From NCBI RefSeq assembly GCF_023516715.1, contig NZ_JAMGSI010000001.1, positions 1,302,001-1,366,000 on the forward strand: 64,000 nucleotides of DNA. The letters run 5' to 3'. Numbering within the stretch: position 1 is the first letter of the stretch; each line of letters begins with the position of its first letter. Below the pieces are notes generated by a model that saw only the letters and a list, made by a program, of their open reading frames with translations, had not been told where the DNA came from and did not search any database. Source of the DNA: Akkermansia massiliensis. Lineage in GTDB: Bacteria; Verrucomicrobiota; Verrucomicrobiia; Verrucomicrobiales; Akkermansiaceae. This document shows positions 1-8,485 of the stretch, piece by piece. The translations under genes and the position numbers were made by a program.

Positions 1-149
1 CCTATTTCCCGCACGTCAAACGTCAGCATGGCCGCAAGCAGCGCAGCCCCGCCCAGCAGGGACACGACGCCCCACGCCATTCCTATCCAAACAGGGGGAC
101 GCCCCTCTTCACGCTCAAATGCATGATGCTCCTGCACATCCAATGCCAT
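1..149 (-). CDS. N-terminal fragment of a membrane protein, possibly FtsK/SpoIIIE-like
   Basis: Only the first 49 codons lie in the window, and the gene continues beyond base 1. The ATG at 149 (minus strand) follows a purine-rich GGATAGAAGG stretch. A short charged cytoplasmic start of about 19 residues is followed by a hydrophobic segment (about residues 20-42) and then a TFDVREI stretch. A short polar N-terminus, a first membrane helix and a loop of the type 'LTFDxRD' are usual at the start of FtsK-type DNA translocases. This is a resemblance only, since no motor domain is visible. The gene is divergent from the exopolysaccharide locus. Confidence 0.5.
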   Translation of the reverse strand, partial: MALDVQEHHAFEREEGRPPVWIGMAWGVVSLLGGAALLAAMLTFDVREI

Positions 150-686
150 ACCTGCCTTCTATCCTAACAACTCCGCGCCCCCAACTCAAGGCTAAACAAA
201 AGGAGGGGGTCCGGAAGGCCGCAGGTTTCTCCCGATTACGGTGGAAATGACAGATTTCAGGAAGGAAAAACCCGGAAGAGCCTCCTTTCCGGACTCCACC
301 GAACAGCGTCATGCATAGTCCTTCCCTTACCTGCGCAAACGGCTTCATTCCCCTTCAAACCAACACAAATACAGCAATAACCAATTCAACCTTCCTATCT
401 TATTGATTACACTAATTCAACCATATTTCTATTATAAAAAGACATGTTATTCAATACTTGGGCACCTGTAATAAAATATCCAGCGGATTGCAAATCCTAT
501 CAAAATAATAGGGTACGATAAATTCCATCATAACACACTTAATTACATATATTTATATACAGAAAACAATAGTTTGAGTTAAATTTTTTTAGTTTTTTAA
601 GGCGCGGGAATGATAAATAAGTATTTTTTCTTTAATGATTACTATTGACATCGGATTTGCAATCCGGTAACTCTGCCGCGCCGCTT
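150..686. other. AT-rich intergenic leader of the exopolysaccharide locus
   Basis: This gap separates the divergent membrane-protein gene from the first exopolysaccharide gene. Bases 350-640 are far richer in A and T than the coding DNA around them, which fits a promoter and leader region. An imperfect inverted repeat (GGTCCGGAAGG near 208 against CCTTTCCGGACT near 286) brackets the GC-richer first part. The short open frame there (115-348, minus) overlaps the start of the neighbouring gene and looks non-coding. No antiterminator gene or recognisable riboswitch was seen. Confidence 0.5.
407..435 (+). promoter_or_regulatory. Candidate sigma-70-like promoter for the exopolysaccharide locus
   Basis: TTACAC at 407-412 and TATTAT at 430-435 are separated by 17 bases in AT-rich DNA. 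If used, the transcript would carry a leader of more than 200 bases before the first gene. A second weaker pair lies about 20 bases further on (TTCAAT, 16 bases, TAAAAT). These are read by eye against the sigma-70 consensus. Confidence 0.3.
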
Positions 687-1379
687 ATGTACATACATAT
701 CTGCAAACCGTTTCTTGGAAGCCTCCTTGCCGGAATAGCTCTCATCATCCTCATTCCGCTGCTGCTGACCGTTTCGGTACTTCTTGTACTTTCTACAGGG
801 AAATCCCCGTTTTTTCTTCAAACGCGCGTAGGGTACAGGGGAAGACTGTTCAAGATCATCAAATTCAAAACGATGAACGACCGGAAGGATGAAAACGGGC
901 AGCTCCTGCCCGATGAGCAGAGGCTGTTCCCGCTGGGGCGCTTCCTCCGCAGCTCCTCCCTGGACGAACTTCCCCAGCTCATCAACATCCTGAAGGGTGA
1001 CATGGCTTTTGTGGGCCCCCGTCCCTGGATTCCGTCCCAAATGGCCGCGTTCCCGCCCAACTACTGCCGGAAGCGCTGCTCCGTGCGTCCCGGCATCACC
1101 GGCATGGCCCAGATCCACGGCCGCAATGGCATCCCCTTCTGCCGCCGCCTTTGCTATGACCTGATCTACGTCCAGAACGTCAATCTGAGAATGGATCTCT
1201 CCCTCCTTTTCCAGACGGCCCGCACGGTCGTCATCCGTGAAGGAATCCAGCAGTGCAACGAGGCGTTCCAGAGCAAGCTGGGGCAGACCCTCGTTCATAA
1301 CGACCTTTCCCTGCCCTCCTCCCCCCCTTCCCAGAAGATCATTCTGAATACCTCCATCCAACCTCTCTCCAACCAATGA
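687..1379 (+). CDS. Initiating phosphoglycosyltransferase, PglC/WcaJ-type sugar transferase
   Basis: Transfers the first sugar phosphate from a UDP-sugar to undecaprenyl phosphate at the inner membrane, starting repeat-unit assembly. The 230-residue length and single N-terminal hydrophobic segment (about residues 5-30) fit the small monotopic PglC class rather than full-length WbaP. The family signature is visible: QTRVGYRGRLFKIIKFKTM, then the catalytic Asp-Glu pair in SSLDELPQ (about residues 93-94), then GDMAFVGPRP and RPGITG. ATG 687 places the hydrophobic segment where PglC proteins have it. An in-frame TTG at 645 would add 14 residues and cannot be excluded. It is the first gene of the locus and its stop overlaps the next ATG by 4 bases. 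Confidence 0.9.
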   Translation: MYIHICKPFLGSLLAGIALIILIPLLLTVSVLLVLSTGKSPFFLQTRVGYRGRLFKIIKFKTMNDRKDENGQLLPDEQRLFPLGRFLRSSSLDELPQLINILKGDMAFVGPRPWIPSQMAAFPPNYCRKRCSVRPGITGMAQIHGRNGIPFCRRLCYDLIYVQNVNLRMDLSLLFQTARTVVIREGIQQCNEAFQSKLGQTLVHNDLSLPSSPPSQKIILNTSIQPLSNQ

Positions 1380-2158
1380 ACATCAACAACCTAATCAGCA
1401 AAGCCGCCCTCTGCTCCGCAGCGCTGGCCGCTTCCTCCCTCCTGCCCTCCTGCGTCAGCCCCAAGGAAGTCCTGTATATCCAGGACGTCTCCGGACAGAC
1501 CAATGAAAAGATCAAGGGGAATTACCAGACCGTCATCCAGAAGGACGACCAGTTATCCATCACCGTCAGCAGCAAGCAGCCTGAACTGGCCGCCCCCTTT
1601 GCCGTCTCCGAAATAGGGTCCAGCAGCCAGGGCACCAGCTCACGAAAGGGTTACCTGGTGGACGCCAACGGCTACATCGTCCTGCCGGTCATCGGAAAGA
1701 TCAAGGCGGCCGGCAAGACCTGCTCCCGGCTGGGGGATGAAATTGCCGCCACCCTGCGGAACAGGGACTACATCAGCGACGCCTCCGTCAACGTCCAGAT
1801 CACCAACTTCAAGTTCTCCGTCCTGGGTGAAGTGGCCTCCCCGGGCACCTACAACGTGGACGGCCAGCGCCTGACGATTCTGGAAGCCCTCAGCCGCGCC
1901 GGAGACCTGAACATCGACGGCAACCGGGACATCACCCTGATCCGTGAAACCAACGGACGCCGCCAGATCGCCACCGTGGACCTCCGCAGCAAGGACCTCT
2001 TCCAGTCCCCCTATTATTACATTCAGCAGAACGACACCATTTACGTGACGCCTGCCGAACGCAAGATCAACACCCGCAGCGATACCGTCCAATACATCGG
2101 CTGGACGGCTTCCGGCCTCGGCCTGATTATCGGCATCGTTGCCCTGTGCGCCCTGTAA
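1376..2158 (+). CDS. wza: Polysaccharide export outer-membrane lipoprotein, Wza/BexD type
   Basis: Forms the outer-membrane exit channel for the polymer. The 260-residue protein has a lipoprotein signal ending at Cys26 (LLPSC). The poly-export domain follows (QTVIQKDDQLSITVSSKQPE, then VDANGYIVLPVIGKI), then one SLBB-type domain (FSVLGEVASPGTYNVDGQRL) and a hydrophobic C-terminal segment (about residues 240-260) that could be the membrane-spanning helix. It is shorter than E. coli Wza and has one clear SLBB repeat, as in Bacteroidota-type exporters. The ATG overlaps the preceding stop (ATGA), which suggests translational coupling. A strong hairpin follows before the kinase gene. Confidence 0.9.
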   Translation: MNINNLISKAALCSAALAASSLLPSCVSPKEVLYIQDVSGQTNEKIKGNYQTVIQKDDQLSITVSSKQPELAAPFAVSEIGSSSQGTSSRKGYLVDANGYIVLPVIGKIKAAGKTCSRLGDEIAATLRNRDYISDASVNVQITNFKFSVLGEVASPGTYNVDGQRLTILEALSRAGDLNIDGNRDITLIRETNGRRQIATVDLRSKDLFQSPYYYIQQNDTIYVTPAERKINTRSDTVQYIGWTASGLGLIIGIVALCAL

Positions 2159-2177
2159 GCGCACATCCCCCCATTTC

Positions 2178-2204
2178 CCGCCTTTCCGTCCTCCGGAAAG
2201 GCGG
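2178..2204 (+). terminator. Strong intra-operon hairpin between wza and wzc
   Basis: An 11-base-pair perfect stem (CCGCCTTTCCG paired with CGGAAAGGCGG, loop TCCTC) is followed by a T-rich stretch (TTCTTTGATTGATTCCTTTTT) running to the next ATG. It lies inside a same-strand gene run. It may therefore act as a partial terminator or a processing or stability element that sets the ratio of exporter to kinase. Confidence 0.5.
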
Positions 2205-2229
2205 AGCCTTCTTTGATTGATTCCTTTTT

Positions 2230-4599
2230 ATGCCAGATACTCCTGCTCCCCCCGCAGCCCCTCCCGCCGAGGAACCGGAATCTTCCCTGTCACTGGATGT
2301 CATCACCAGCATCCTTCTGAGACGCTGGTACTGGATTTTGCTCTTCGCCCTTCTCGGAGGCGCCGGAGCCTATTACGTGACCGGCAAGCAGAATTACATT
2401 TTTGAAAAAACGGCCAGCGTCATCATGCGGGAATCCAACAAGGATTCCTCCTCCTCGGACCGCATCAAGGTGGAACTGGGCATGGATTCCGGAGCCGCCA
2501 ACCTGGCCAATGAAAGCTTCATCCTCCGCTCAAGCACAGTGATGCGGAACACGGTGGAGGACCTGACGCTGAACGTCTCCTACTGGAAGCAGCAGGACCT
2601 GCGCCAAATAGACCTGTACAAGGACAGCCCCATCACCGTGACGTTTGACGACATCGCGGAGAACCGCTTCTGCACCTTTGACGTTACGCTGGAGCCGGAA
2701 AACGCCGTGACGCTGACGTACCATGACGCCGCCGGCAACCCCATCCAGGAGAAAGGGAAGCTCCACGCCCCCATTTCCCTCCCCTTCGCCACCGTCACGG
2801 TTTACCCCACCTCCAACATGCCGGAAACCGTTTCCGGGACCACCATCACCGTGCGCCGCATTCCCGTGAACGCCGCTGCGGACCAGCTCCTTGCCAATTT
2901 TACGGTCACGCGTCCGGACGCCAAGGAATCCAGCATCCTGCAAATGACGCTGACCTCCACCAATCCGGACAAGGCCGCGGACACGCTGAACAAGCTGATC
3001 GCGGTTTACAATGACCACTCCACGGAGGAACGCCGCACGAAGGCGGTGAAGACGAAGGATTTCATCCGGCGGCAGCGCGGCCAGATCGGCGCGGACCTGA
3101 AGGAAGTGGACCAGAAAATGGATGATATCAAAATCAAAAACGACATCATCGCAGACACGGAAGCGTCCATCTCCGCAGACTTCAACGCGGCCCAAACCCT
3201 GGACAATTCCATCTTTGAGCTCCAGACGCAGATGAAGCTGGCGGACGGCCTGAAGGAAAACCTGGACGCCCTGGGCCACAAGGCGGGTCTCATTTCCCTG
3301 GATACCGGCATTGCGGATTCCGGGGTTTCCCGCCAGATTGAAGCCTACAACGCCGCCTATCTGGAATACCAGAAGGTCGCCGGAAGCGCCGGGGGGCAGA
3401 ACCCCATTGTCGTCACCCTCACGAAGAGGATGGACGCCACCCGCAGCGCGGCGTCCAGGTCCCTGGACAATCTCCGCAACAATCTGGAGCTGAAACTCCA
3501 GGAACTCACCAGGAAGAGGCAGGACATCGCCAAGCGGCTGACGGCCACCTCCGGAAAGGCCCGGGAGCTGACCCCCCTGGACCGTGAACACCGGGTGAAG
3601 GAGGAACTTTACCTGACGCTTTTAAGCAAGGAGCTGGAAAACGACCTGACGCTGGCCCTGACGGAATCCTCCGCGCGCGTGCTGGAATCCGCCCACGGCA
3701 CGGATTACCCCATCTCTCCCAACACCAGAAAATCCGTGCTGACCGCGGCGGCGGGGGGCGCCATCGTCTGCATCCTCGGCTTCCTGGGGCTGGCCCTGCT
3801 CAACAACAAGATAAAGAACAGGAAGGACCTGAACGCCGTCACGCACCTTCCCGTGGTCGCGGAGCTTCCGGCCATGACCAAGAAGGAGCAGCGGCAGGTG
3901 GCCCGCATGTTCACGGATGAACACTCCGTCATTTCTGAGTATTTCCAGATCCTGTGCCACAATGCGGACTCCATGCTCCCCGTCACCCGGAACCAGGGGC
4001 ACGTCATCCTCCTCACCTCCACCATGCAGGGGGAAGGGAAAACGTTCATCTCCGCCAACCTCGCCATGTCCTTTGCCAACATCGGCAAGCGCGTCCTGGT
4101 CATTGACGGGGACCTGCGCAAGGCCTCCCTGTCCAAGCAGCTTGACGGCAAGGGCCGCAAGGGGCTGAGCACCATCCTTCTCCGCAAGGTGGAAGACCCG
4201 TTCTCCGTCATCCGCACCCTGCCGGAACATCCCGGAGTGGACATCCTGTACGCCGGGCCCCAGGTTCCCAACCCGGTCACCCTCCTTTCCCTGCCGGAAA
4301 TGGAGGAGCTCATCCGCCTCTTCAAGGAACGCTATGACGCCGTCATCATTGACTCCCCGCCGTACGGCATCCTGGCAGACACGGCCATCCTCGCCAGCCA
4401 CGCGGATATTTCCCTGTACGTCATCCGCAGCAACAGGATAGACAAGCGGCACATCGCCACCGTCCAGCAGCTTGCGGAATCCGGCCAGCTTCCCAACATG
4501 GGCTTCGTCATCAACGCCGTGGATTTCAAATCCAGCAGCTACAGCTATTACGGCTACGGCTACCACTACGGCAACACCTCCAAGAACAACCCCTCCTGA
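2230..4599 (+). CDS. wzc: Chain-length determinant with fused tyrosine autokinase, Wzc type
   Basis: Co-polymerase in the inner membrane that controls polymer length and export by cycles of tyrosine autophosphorylation. The first membrane helix is at about residues 32-52, followed by a periplasmic Wzz domain with long coiled-coil stretches (about 250-480) and the second helix at about 500-520. The cytoplasmic BY-kinase has Walker A in MQGEGKT (about residue 600), Walker A' in VLVIDGDLRK and Walker B in DAVIIDSPP. The C-terminus carries a tyrosine cluster (SYSYYGYGYHYG), the usual phosphorylation site. The 789-residue single-chain layout is the Gram-negative type, yet the next gene is a PHP phosphatase of the kind usually paired with split Gram-positive kinases. 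Confidence 0.93.
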   Translation: MPDTPAPPAAPPAEEPESSLSLDVITSILLRRWYWILLFALLGGAGAYYVTGKQNYIFEKTASVIMRESNKDSSSSDRIKVELGMDSGAANLANESFILRSSTVMRNTVEDLTLNVSYWKQQDLRQIDLYKDSPITVTFDDIAENRFCTFDVTLEPENAVTLTYHDAAGNPIQEKGKLHAPISLPFATVTVYPTSNMPETVSGTTITVRRIPVNAAADQLLANFTVTRPDAKESSILQMTLTSTNPDKAADTLNKLIAVYNDHSTEERRTKAVKTKDFIRRQRGQIGADLKEVDQKMDDIKIKNDIIADTEASISADFNAAQTLDNSIFELQTQMKLADGLKENLDALGHKAGLISLDTGIADSGVSRQIEAYNAAYLEYQKVAGSAGGQNPIVVTLTKRMDATRSAASRSLDNLRNNLELKLQELTRKRQDIAKRLTATSGKARELTPLDREHRVKEELYLTLLSKELENDLTLALTESSARVLESAHGTDYPISPNTRKSVLTAAAGGAIVCILGFLGLALLNNKIKNRKDLNAVTHLPVVAELPAMTKKEQRQVARMFTDEHSVISEYFQILCHNADSMLPVTRNQGHVILLTSTMQGEGKTFISANLAMSFANIGKRVLVIDGDLRKASLSKQLDGKGRKGLSTILLRKVEDPFSVIRTLPEHPGVDILYAGPQVPNPVTLLSLPEMEELIRLFKERYDAVIIDSPPYGILADTAILASHADISLYVIRSNRIDKRHIATVQQLAESGQLPNMGFVINAVDFKSSSYSYYGYGYHYGNTSKNNPS

Positions 4600-4608
4600 T
4601 TCCCGGCC

Positions 4609-5271
4609 TTGTTTTCCTCCCTCTTTCAACCCAGGTTTAAAACCGCTGCGCTCTGTCCGGACGGAATGGATATGCACTGCCATTTGCTGTGGGGCGTGGA
4701 CGACGGAGCGCACATCCTCCGGGACAGTCTGGAAATCATTTCCCGATTGAAAGAAAAAGGATTCAGGGGAGCCTATTGCACCCCCCACATCAGCAGCCGC
4801 TATCCCTCCAACACGCCCGCCCGCCTGAAGGCCCGCTTCCAGCAGCTTCTGGATGCACTGCCGGACCGGGATTTCGACCTGCGCCTGGCGGCGGAATACA
4901 TGCTGGACCACCATTTTGAACAGGCGCTTGAGGAGGAAGAGCCGCTCAGCCACGACGGCAGCCACCTGCTCGTGGAGCTTCCCCAGTTCCGCCTTCCCAG
5001 CGCCTGGAGGGACAGGCTCCAACTGGTCCAGGAGAAAGGCTTCGTTCCCGTCCTGGCCCATCCGGAACGCTACGGGAAGATCATGCCTCCGGAGGAACTG
5101 GCTGCCCTGGCCTCACAGGGAATCAGCTTCCAGGGGAACATAGGCTCCCTGTTCGGGCTTTACGGGAAATCCTGCCAGGCGGCCGCCCGGAAATTCCAGA
5201 AGGAAAACCTGTACCTGTGGTGGGGAACAGACGCCCACAATGCCAACATGCTCACCAAACTCCGCCTGTAA
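4609..5271 (+). CDS. PHP-family tyrosine-protein phosphatase, CpsB/Wzb-replacing
   Basis: Probably dephosphorylates the tyrosine tail of the preceding autokinase. Metal ligands of the PHP fold are visible as DMHCHLL near the N-terminus, CTPHIS, the LAAEYMLD region, LAHPERY and GTDAHN near the C-terminus. The 220-residue length fits CpsB/YwqE. TTG at 4609 gives an N-terminus MFSSLFQPRFK, like the MFSFFKKK start of many homologues, so it is preferred over ATG 4666. No Shine-Dalgarno sequence is seen for either. It lies 9 bases after the kinase gene. Confidence 0.88.
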   Translation: MFSSLFQPRFKTAALCPDGMDMHCHLLWGVDDGAHILRDSLEIISRLKEKGFRGAYCTPHISSRYPSNTPARLKARFQQLLDALPDRDFDLRLAAEYMLDHHFEQALEEEEPLSHDGSHLLVELPQFRLPSAWRDRLQLVQEKGFVPVLAHPERYGKIMPPEELAALASQGISFQGNIGSLFGLYGKSCQAAARKFQKENLYLWWGTDAHNANMLTKLRL

Positions 5272-5274
5272 CAC

Positions 5275-5309
5275 CTTCCCCGCCGGGAAGGGCGGGACGC
5301 CCGCTTTTT
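5275..5309 (+). terminator. Intra-operon double hairpin with U-tract
   Basis: Two adjacent stems, CTTCCC/GGGAAG and GGGCG/CGCCC, are followed by GC and TTTTT (5305-5309). This is a compact intrinsic-terminator shape, but the next gene starts only 17 bases later on the same strand. It divides the export and control genes from the glycosyltransferase genes, so it may lower expression of the latter. Confidence 0.5.
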
Positions 5310-5325
5310 CCCTGCATCCGCCGCC

Positions 5326-6102
5326 ATGAAAATCACCGTCATCACCGTTTGCCGCAACAGCGCCGCCACTCTCCAGGACACCCTGGAAAGCGTGCTGGCG
5401 CAGTCCTGGACCGGCTATGAATACCTGGTCGTGGACGGCGGCAGCACGGACGGCACCCTGGAAATGCTTCAGGACGTTGAAGAGCGCTTCCACGGGCGGC
5501 TGAAATGGATTTCCGAACCGGACAACGGCATTTACGACGCCATGAACAAGGGTGTCCGCATGAGTTCCGGAGACGTCGTCGGCTTTCTGAACGCGGACGA
5601 CTATTACCAGGACAACGGCGTTCTGGAAACCATTGCCGGAGCCTTCGCGCAGCACGGGACGGACGCCGTTCACGGCAACCTGCATTACATCAATGCGGCC
5701 CGGAAAGTCGTCCGGACATGGCGCGGAACGGACTACAAGCCCGGCTCCTTCCAGCGCGGATGGTGCCCGGCGCACCCCACGTTCTACTGCAAAAAGGACT
5801 GCTTCACCCGCTATGGCGGCTTTGACCCCTCCATCGGCAGCGCGGCGGATTTTGAGCTGATGCTCCGCTTTATTGAAAAGAACCGCGTCTCCACAGCCTA
5901 TATCGACCGCAACATGGTCTTCATGCGCACCGGCGGTTCCAGCACGGCGGGATTGCGGGCCATCCTGCGCAATACGCGCCAGAACAGGCAGGCCTTCAGG
6001 AAAAACAGCCTTCCGTGCCCGTGGCACTACGGCGTCACCCGGCTGCTGTCCAAGGCGGGCACCACGGGCAATCCCGTCCGCTACTTTTTCCAAACCCGGT
6101 AA
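5326..6102 (+). CDS. Glycosyltransferase family 2
   Basis: Transfers a sugar from a nucleotide donor to the growing lipid-linked repeat unit on the cytoplasmic face. The GT-A fold is shown by ITVCRNSAATLQDTLESV, the first metal and nucleotide site LVVDGGSTDGTLEM, then NGIYDAMNKG and the DxD-type site FLNADDYY. The 258-residue protein resembles WcaA/colanic-acid type GT2 enzymes and has no membrane helix. Donor and linkage cannot be read from sequence. The ATG at 5326 is the natural start and follows a terminator-like hairpin. Confidence 0.88.
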   Translation: MKITVITVCRNSAATLQDTLESVLAQSWTGYEYLVVDGGSTDGTLEMLQDVEERFHGRLKWISEPDNGIYDAMNKGVRMSSGDVVGFLNADDYYQDNGVLETIAGAFAQHGTDAVHGNLHYINAARKVVRTWRGTDYKPGSFQRGWCPAHPTFYCKKDCFTRYGGFDPSIGSAADFELMLRFIEKNRVSTAYIDRNMVFMRTGGSSTAGLRAILRNTRQNRQAFRKNSLPCPWHYGVTRLLSKAGTTGNPVRYFFQTR

Positions 6103-6132
6103 TATCCCCTTTCACTGTCCCATTTGCCTTCC

Positions 6133-7287
6133 ATGAACCTGCTCTTCTATTTTGACCATCCCATCCTGCCCCATGCGGGCGGAACGGAACGGGCGGCGTA
6201 TCTTCTGGCGCAGGCCCTGTCACGGCACGGCCACCGGGTTTCCTTCCTGTCCCTCCGGGGCGCGGATTCACTGCCTGCGGAACCGCCTTATTTCCTCCTT
6301 CCCCGCACAGGCACGCTCTCCTGCGCGGAAAACAGGGAGTACGTGGAAACCCTGTGCGCCGGGCAGCAGACGGACTGCATCATCAACTGCGGAGCCAACC
6401 AGGACGACTCCTTCTTTTTCAGCCATGAGCGCCTTTCCGTCCAGGCGTCCATCGTCTCCTGGATCTCCTTTGACGTCCATACCGGGCTGGATTACTTTTC
6501 CGCCCTGCTCCGGAAGGATTTCAGCACCTGGGGCAACACCGTGAAAACGCTGCTGCGCCGGGCGCTCCTGCCGTACAAAAAGCATGTGGCCGTCAGCAAC
6601 AAGAGGAGGAAATACAGGGACATGTTCCGCGGCTCGGACAAGGTGGTGTTCCTTTCCCCCCGCTACACGGAAGACGCCCTTCAACTGGCGGGCGAACCGG
6701 AAAGGGCGCGCCTGTACGCCATCCCCAACCTGCTGACCTATGATCCCGTGCAGCCCGGCCTTTCCGGGAAGGAAAACGCCGTTCTTTACGTGGGGAGGCT
6801 GGTGGATTCCCCCAAGAAGGCGGACCGCCTGCTGAAGGTCTGGAAAAGGGTGCAGCCCCTGCATCCGGACTGGCGCCTGTACCTGGTCGGGGACGGCCCG
6901 GAACGCGGCAACCTGGAACGGCTGGCGGCACGGCTGAACCTGGAAAACGTCCATTTTGAAGGAGTGCAGGACCCCGCGCCCTACTACCGGAAGGCCCGGA
7001 TACTCTGCCTCACCTCCACGCACGAAGGCATGCCCATGGTGATTAACGAGGCCCTTTCCTACGGCTGCACCCCCATCGCCTTCAACAGCTTCCACGCTGC
7101 TGAAGATATGCTGCCGGACCGGGAGACGGGGCGGCTCATTCCGCCCTTCAGCCTGCGCCTCTTCGCCCGGGAGCTGGATGAGCTGATGAGCGGCCCCTAC
7201 GTGCCGCCCAGCACCAGGGTATTAACCAATTATCAACCGGAAAAAGTGATTCCCCTCTGGATGGAATGCCTGCAAGAACAACCATGA
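6133..7287 (+). CDS. Glycosyltransferase family 4 (GT-B)
   Basis: Retaining GT-B glycosyltransferase, 384 residues. The N-terminal acceptor domain starts FDHPILPHAGGTERAAYLLA, with the glycine loop typical of GT4. The donor domain has VLYVGRLVDSPKKADRLL, LVGDGPERGNLE and the nucleotide-contacting motif THEGMPMVINEAL (E-x7-E). ATG 6133 is chosen over an upstream in-frame TTG (6124). It belongs to a set of similar GT4 enzymes in this locus (with 7284, 8486 and 15296), which share a KxxDRLLKxW stretch and FEG...PxxYYRKA. The 3' end overlaps the next ATG by 4 bases. Confidence 0.88.
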   Translation: MNLLFYFDHPILPHAGGTERAAYLLAQALSRHGHRVSFLSLRGADSLPAEPPYFLLPRTGTLSCAENREYVETLCAGQQTDCIINCGANQDDSFFFSHERLSVQASIVSWISFDVHTGLDYFSALLRKDFSTWGNTVKTLLRRALLPYKKHVAVSNKRRKYRDMFRGSDKVVFLSPRYTEDALQLAGEPERARLYAIPNLLTYDPVQPGLSGKENAVLYVGRLVDSPKKADRLLKVWKRVQPLHPDWRLYLVGDGPERGNLERLAARLNLENVHFEGVQDPAPYYRKARILCLTSTHEGMPMVINEALSYGCTPIAFNSFHAAEDMLPDRETGRLIPPFSLRLFARELDELMSGPYVPPSTRVLTNYQPEKVIPLWMECLQEQP

Positions 7288-8471
7288 GCAACATCGTCAT
7301 CTATCTCCCTTACGAGCCTCTGGGCAAGCAGGGCGGCATGGAGCGCGCCACCCATGGCCTGGCTGAAATGCTGCGGGACGCCGGACACAGGGTTCTGCTG
7401 CTCTGCCGTGAGAAAAACAGGCTGGGGGAAACGTACTTTGCGCCCGTTCCCCTCGCCTTCCTTCCTTCCGGCCTTTCCCGCAGCGGAGAGAGGGACTACC
7501 TGCTGAAACTGCTGCGGGAGGAAAAGACGGACGTGCTTATTGACCAGACGGAGGGGGGCGTCACGGGCCGCTGGGGCATCTTCCGCACGCGCACCCAGAT
7601 GGAGGAGGCTCCCGTGAAGCTGGTCGCCGTGCAGCACAGCTCCCAATACTCCGCCCTGCGTTATTACCATCTTGTCCACAAGCGCCGGGGCGCCGCCTCC
7701 TTCTCCGGAAAATGCAGGGACTTCCTGTTCAACGCACTGGCGCTCCCCGTGAAGCGGCTCCGGGCGCGGCGGCTGCAAAAAAGCCTGTTCCGGGAACTGG
7801 CGGCCAATTATGACCGCATCGTCACTCTTTCCCGCGGCGGCATGGAGGAATTCCGGCTGCTGGCTCCCGGCACGCCTGCGGAAAAACTGGCGGCCATTCC
7901 CAACCCCGTCCCGCCGATTGAAGCGCCGCCCCTGCCGCAGGAAAAGGAACAACGCGTCCTCTTCGTCGGCAGGCTGGACAACTCCGTCAAGGGCGTGGAC
8001 AGACTGCTGAGGATATGGGCGCGCGCCGGAAAATCCCTGCCGGACTGGCACCTGGACATTGTGGGAGACGGCCCGGACGCCGCCGCCCTGAAAGAACTAG
8101 CGGAACGCCTGCGACTTTCCAACGTTTCCTTTGAAGGCTTCCGGAACCCGGCCCCCTATTACCGGCGGGCCTCCATCTTCTGCATGACCTCCACGTTTGA
8201 GGGCTTCGGGCTGGTTCTGCCGGAAGCCATGCAGCACGGCTGCGTTCCCATGGCCTTCAACAGCTACGCCGCCGTGCGCGACCTCGTCATCCCCGGTGAA
8301 ACCGGCATCCTGGCCCCCCCCTTTGACGAGGAGGAATACGCGCGCCAGCTCCTCCGCCTGATGCAGGACGACCCCCTCCGCTCCGCCATGGCGCAGGCAG
8401 GCCCGCAGCATGCCGCCCTTTTCTCCCCGGCGAACGTCGTGCGGGAATGGAACTCCCTGCTTCAGCACTAA
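7284..8471 (+). CDS. Glycosyltransferase family 4 (GT-B)
   Basis: A 395-residue GT4 enzyme. The N-terminus reads YLPYEPLGKQGGMERATHGLAEML. The donor domain has LFVGRLDNSVKGVDRLLRIW, IVGDGPDAAALKEL, FRNPAPYYRRA and STFEGFGLVLPEAM (E-x7-E). The start at ATG 7284 overlaps the previous stop (ATGA). An ATG at 7266 in the same frame is less likely. Its C-terminal domain is very close to that of the next gene, which points to tandem duplication followed by divergence of the acceptor half. Confidence 0.88.
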   Translation: MSNIVIYLPYEPLGKQGGMERATHGLAEMLRDAGHRVLLLCREKNRLGETYFAPVPLAFLPSGLSRSGERDYLLKLLREEKTDVLIDQTEGGVTGRWGIFRTRTQMEEAPVKLVAVQHSSQYSALRYYHLVHKRRGAASFSGKCRDFLFNALALPVKRLRARRLQKSLFRELAANYDRIVTLSRGGMEEFRLLAPGTPAEKLAAIPNPVPPIEAPPLPQEKEQRVLFVGRLDNSVKGVDRLLRIWARAGKSLPDWHLDIVGDGPDAAALKELAERLRLSNVSFEGFRNPAPYYRRASIFCMTSTFEGFGLVLPEAMQHGCVPMAFNSYAAVRDLVIPGETGILAPPFDEEEYARQLLRLMQDDPLRSAMAQAGPQHAALFSPANVVREWNSLLQH

Positions 8472-8485
8472 CCGTCCACCTTTCA

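Noticed and set aside
115-348. A 77-codon frame on the minus strand in the leader region
   Set aside because: It overlaps the start of the neighbouring minus-strand gene in another frame and has no ribosome site or protein-like pattern.
3622-5061. A 479-codon antisense frame opposite wzc and the phosphatase gene
   Set aside because: It covers the reverse of motifs that are certain on the plus strand and shows no domain.
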